Part shown: one piece after another, positions 6,478-7,473 of the stretch
How positions within the stretch are numbered: the first letter of the stretch is position 1
Layout of the letters: each line of letters opens with the position of its first letter
DNA from: an uncultured Clostridia bacterium
GTDB taxonomy: Bacteria > Bacillota > Clostridia > RUG12999
NCBI GenBank assembly: GCA_938005345.1
Contig: CALLNG010000140.1
Span: forward strand, 1-7,473
Direction of reading: 5' to 3'
DNA length: 7,473 nt
The notes under the pieces: model-generated
Database searches by the model: none
Seen by the model: the letters and a program-made list of their open reading frames with translations, nothing else
What the model was told of the DNA's origin: nothing
Made by a program: the position numbers and the translations under genes

Positions 6478-7424
6478 TGCTCAATCCTCCTTTCCAGGTG
6501 CTTCTGTTTACTGGATTCGAACATCTGCTGAAGGGTATCCTCAAGTGTATAACGGGGTTTCCAACCCAATTTTTCGGTTATCTGCTGATGATCACAGCAG
6601 ATAATGGGATTGTCTGCCGGCCGAAACAGTTCGGGGGTTATTTGAATACCTATAGGTTGCTTGCAAAAGGATATAATGCATTTCACCATCTGCCGTAGAC
6701 TGTATGCCGTTCCACTACCAACATTATAAACGGTATGACAGTCGTCCGATTCGATCACCATTCGGTATGCCCTTACAACATCTCTAACATCAGAAAAATC
6801 TCTTCGGACATCCAGGTTCCCCACCTTTAATATACCTGGCCTTCCGCTTATTTCAATTTCAGCGGCTTGATCGCACCAACCTGCCAGCACAAAGGAAGAC
6901 GACTGTCCAACCCCAGTATGGTTGAACGACCTGACCTGATAAATCTGCATTTGATAGCGCTCCCGATACAACCCCAGAAAGCGTTCCTGCATTGTTTTGG
7001 AAATTCCGTAAGGATTATTTGCAGCCAGCGTAAAGTCCTCCCGAATGGGTTTGTCACAAATTGCGTACTCTTCTGATGAGCCAATCATCAGCACTTTGGG
7101 TGACAGGTTATTTTTGCGAGTTCCCTCCAAAATATTGAGTGTGCCTTCGACATTTACAGCAATTGTTTTCTGCGGTTGCTTCCAAGACTGCGCCACGCTG
7201 CTGATAGCGGCAAGATTGATAATGTGCGTAGGCCTAACGGCCTCAATAAGCTCTGCAACGGCTTGGGCATTGAGTATATCACATTGCAGGAAACGAACGT
7301 ACCCTGGAATGGACGGCGTTTGCACAATATCCGTGCCATAGACGTCATATCCGGAATTGCGAAATTCCTCTGCAAGATATCTTCCCACAAAGCCACCCAC
7401 ACCAAAAATCAAGAGTTGCTTCAT
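6474..7424 (-). CDS. rmd: GDP-4-keto-6-deoxy-D-mannose reductase-like SDR (Rmd family)
   Basis: This 316-residue extended short-chain dehydrogenase/reductase has an N-terminal Rossmann motif GVGGFVG (residues 8-14), a GSSEEY strand carrying the catalytic Ser (115-120) and the YGISK form of YxxxK (Tyr139, Lys143). The middle and C-terminal signatures, RRDFSDVRDVVRAY (207-220) and RPADNPI followed by GWKP (268-290), are those of Rmd-type reductases, which use NAD(P)H to reduce GDP-4-keto-6-deoxymannose to GDP-D-rhamnose in the cytosol. The length is normal for the family. A GDP-6-deoxytalose synthase or another GDP-sugar reductase is possible, since C4 stereochemistry cannot be read from motifs. 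GDP-fucose synthase is less likely. The ATG overlaps the upstream stop (ATGA) and has only a weak, distant GAGG, so coupling with the upstream gene is likely. Its own stop overlaps the manC start. Confidence 0.82.
   Translation of the reverse strand: MKQLLIFGVGGFVGRYLAEEFRNSGYDVYGTDIVQTPSIPGYVRFLQCDILNAQAVAELIEAVRPTHIINLAAISSVAQSWKQPQKTIAVNVEGTLNILEGTRKNNLSPKVLMIGSSEEYAICDKPIREDFTLAANNPYGISKTMQERFLGLYRERYQMQIYQVRSFNHTGVGQSSSFVLAGWCDQAAEIEISGRPGILKVGNLDVRRDFSDVRDVVRAYRMVIESDDCHTVYNVGSGTAYSLRQMVKCIISFCKQPIGIQITPELFRPADNPIICCDHQQITEKLGWKPRYTLEDTLQQMFESSKQKHLERRIEQ
6486..6491 (-). promoter_or_regulatory. Strong ribosome binding site of manC
   Basis: AGGAGG on the minus strand, 8 nt before the manC ATG and inside the last codons of rmd. 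It fixes the start and shows that manC can be initiated independently despite the ATGA overlap. Confidence 0.9.
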
Positions 7425-7473
7425 TCTGTCAACCCAGCCTCTTTTCTGGCACGCCGAAGATCGTGTTGGGTCA
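7421..7473 (-). CDS. C-terminal fragment, possibly GDP-mannose 4,6-dehydratase (Gmd)
   Basis: An open frame enters from the right edge and ends at TGA (7423-7421). The visible 16 residues read TNHDLRRARKEAGLTE. This charged, helical 'DL..A..' ending resembles the C-terminus of GDP-mannose 4,6-dehydratases, which typically end in a helix with a similar DLxxAxK pattern. The stop overlaps the start of the downstream reductase in an ATGA, so the two genes are probably translationally coupled. The downstream gene looks like the reductase that acts on the Gmd product (GDP-4-keto-6-deoxymannose), which supports the call by context. Sixteen residues are too few to prove family membership, so the identity is inference; the existence of a coding 3' end here is more secure. 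Confidence 0.5.
   Translation of the reverse strand, partial: TQHDLRRARKEAGLTE

Noticed and set aside
6474..7424. GDP-L-fucose synthase as the identity of the reductase
   Set aside because: The RPAD...D...GWKP C-terminal pattern and RRDFSDVRDVVRAY fit the Rmd branch better, and no epimerase-specific feature was recognised.
1..7473. CRISPR arrays, tRNA/rRNA genes, insertion sequences, prophage genes
   Set aside because: No regular direct repeats, structured RNA signatures or transposase/phage motifs were seen on either strand.

Overview
The window is a stretch of a surface-polysaccharide locus in which every supported gene lies on the minus strand, so transcription runs from the right edge to the left. 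The strong purine-rich Shine-Dalgarno sequences, the tight ATGA start/stop overlaps, the moderate G+C content and the residue usage suggest a bacterium of the Bacillota (Firmicutes), perhaps a clostridial lineage. That assignment is inference, because no rRNA or other marker gene is present.

In transcription order, the right edge carries the last 16 codons of a gene that fits the C-terminus of a GDP-mannose 4,6-dehydratase. Next come an Rmd-like GDP-4-keto-6-deoxymannose reductase (7424-6474) and a ManC-like mannose-1-phosphate guanylyltransferase (6477-5128). Together these would make GDP-mannose and convert it to a GDP-6-deoxyhexose, most likely GDP-D-rhamnose. They are followed by a two-gene O-acylation module: a membrane-anchored AlgJ/AlgX-like SGNH-type protein (5118-3877) and an MBOAT membrane acyltransferase (3880-2531). 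Two glycosyltransferases complete the cassette, one GT2-like (2407-1361) and one GT4-like (from 1310 leftward). The simplest reading is a locus that builds a 6-deoxyhexose-containing glycan, decorates it with acyl (probably acetyl) groups, and assembles it with two sugar transferases.

Two breaks stand out. First, the MBOAT frame is interrupted by an in-frame TAA (2533-2531). The same frame continues for 24 more codons to the family's characteristic PFIYFRF ending and a second TAA (2458-2456), so the gene appears to have lost its C-terminal tail to one nonsense codon. Second, the GT4 frame has no stop. It runs in frame into what looks like the start of an NfeD-family membrane protein that still has its own ATG and ribosome binding site (ATG at 107), and the ORF leaves the window at the left edge. 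Each could be real biology (gene decay, gene fusion) or a sequencing or assembly artefact.

Two subtler deviations are a ManC C-terminal cupin that lacks the expected QxHxHR metal-binding motif, and an AlgJ-like protein whose signature reads GTHW where DTHW is expected. No RNA gene, CRISPR array, insertion sequence, promoter or convincing terminator was seen. The only gap near 50 bases between the glycosyltransferase genes, and the short gap after the MBOAT tail, hold ribosome binding sites and nothing else recognisable.
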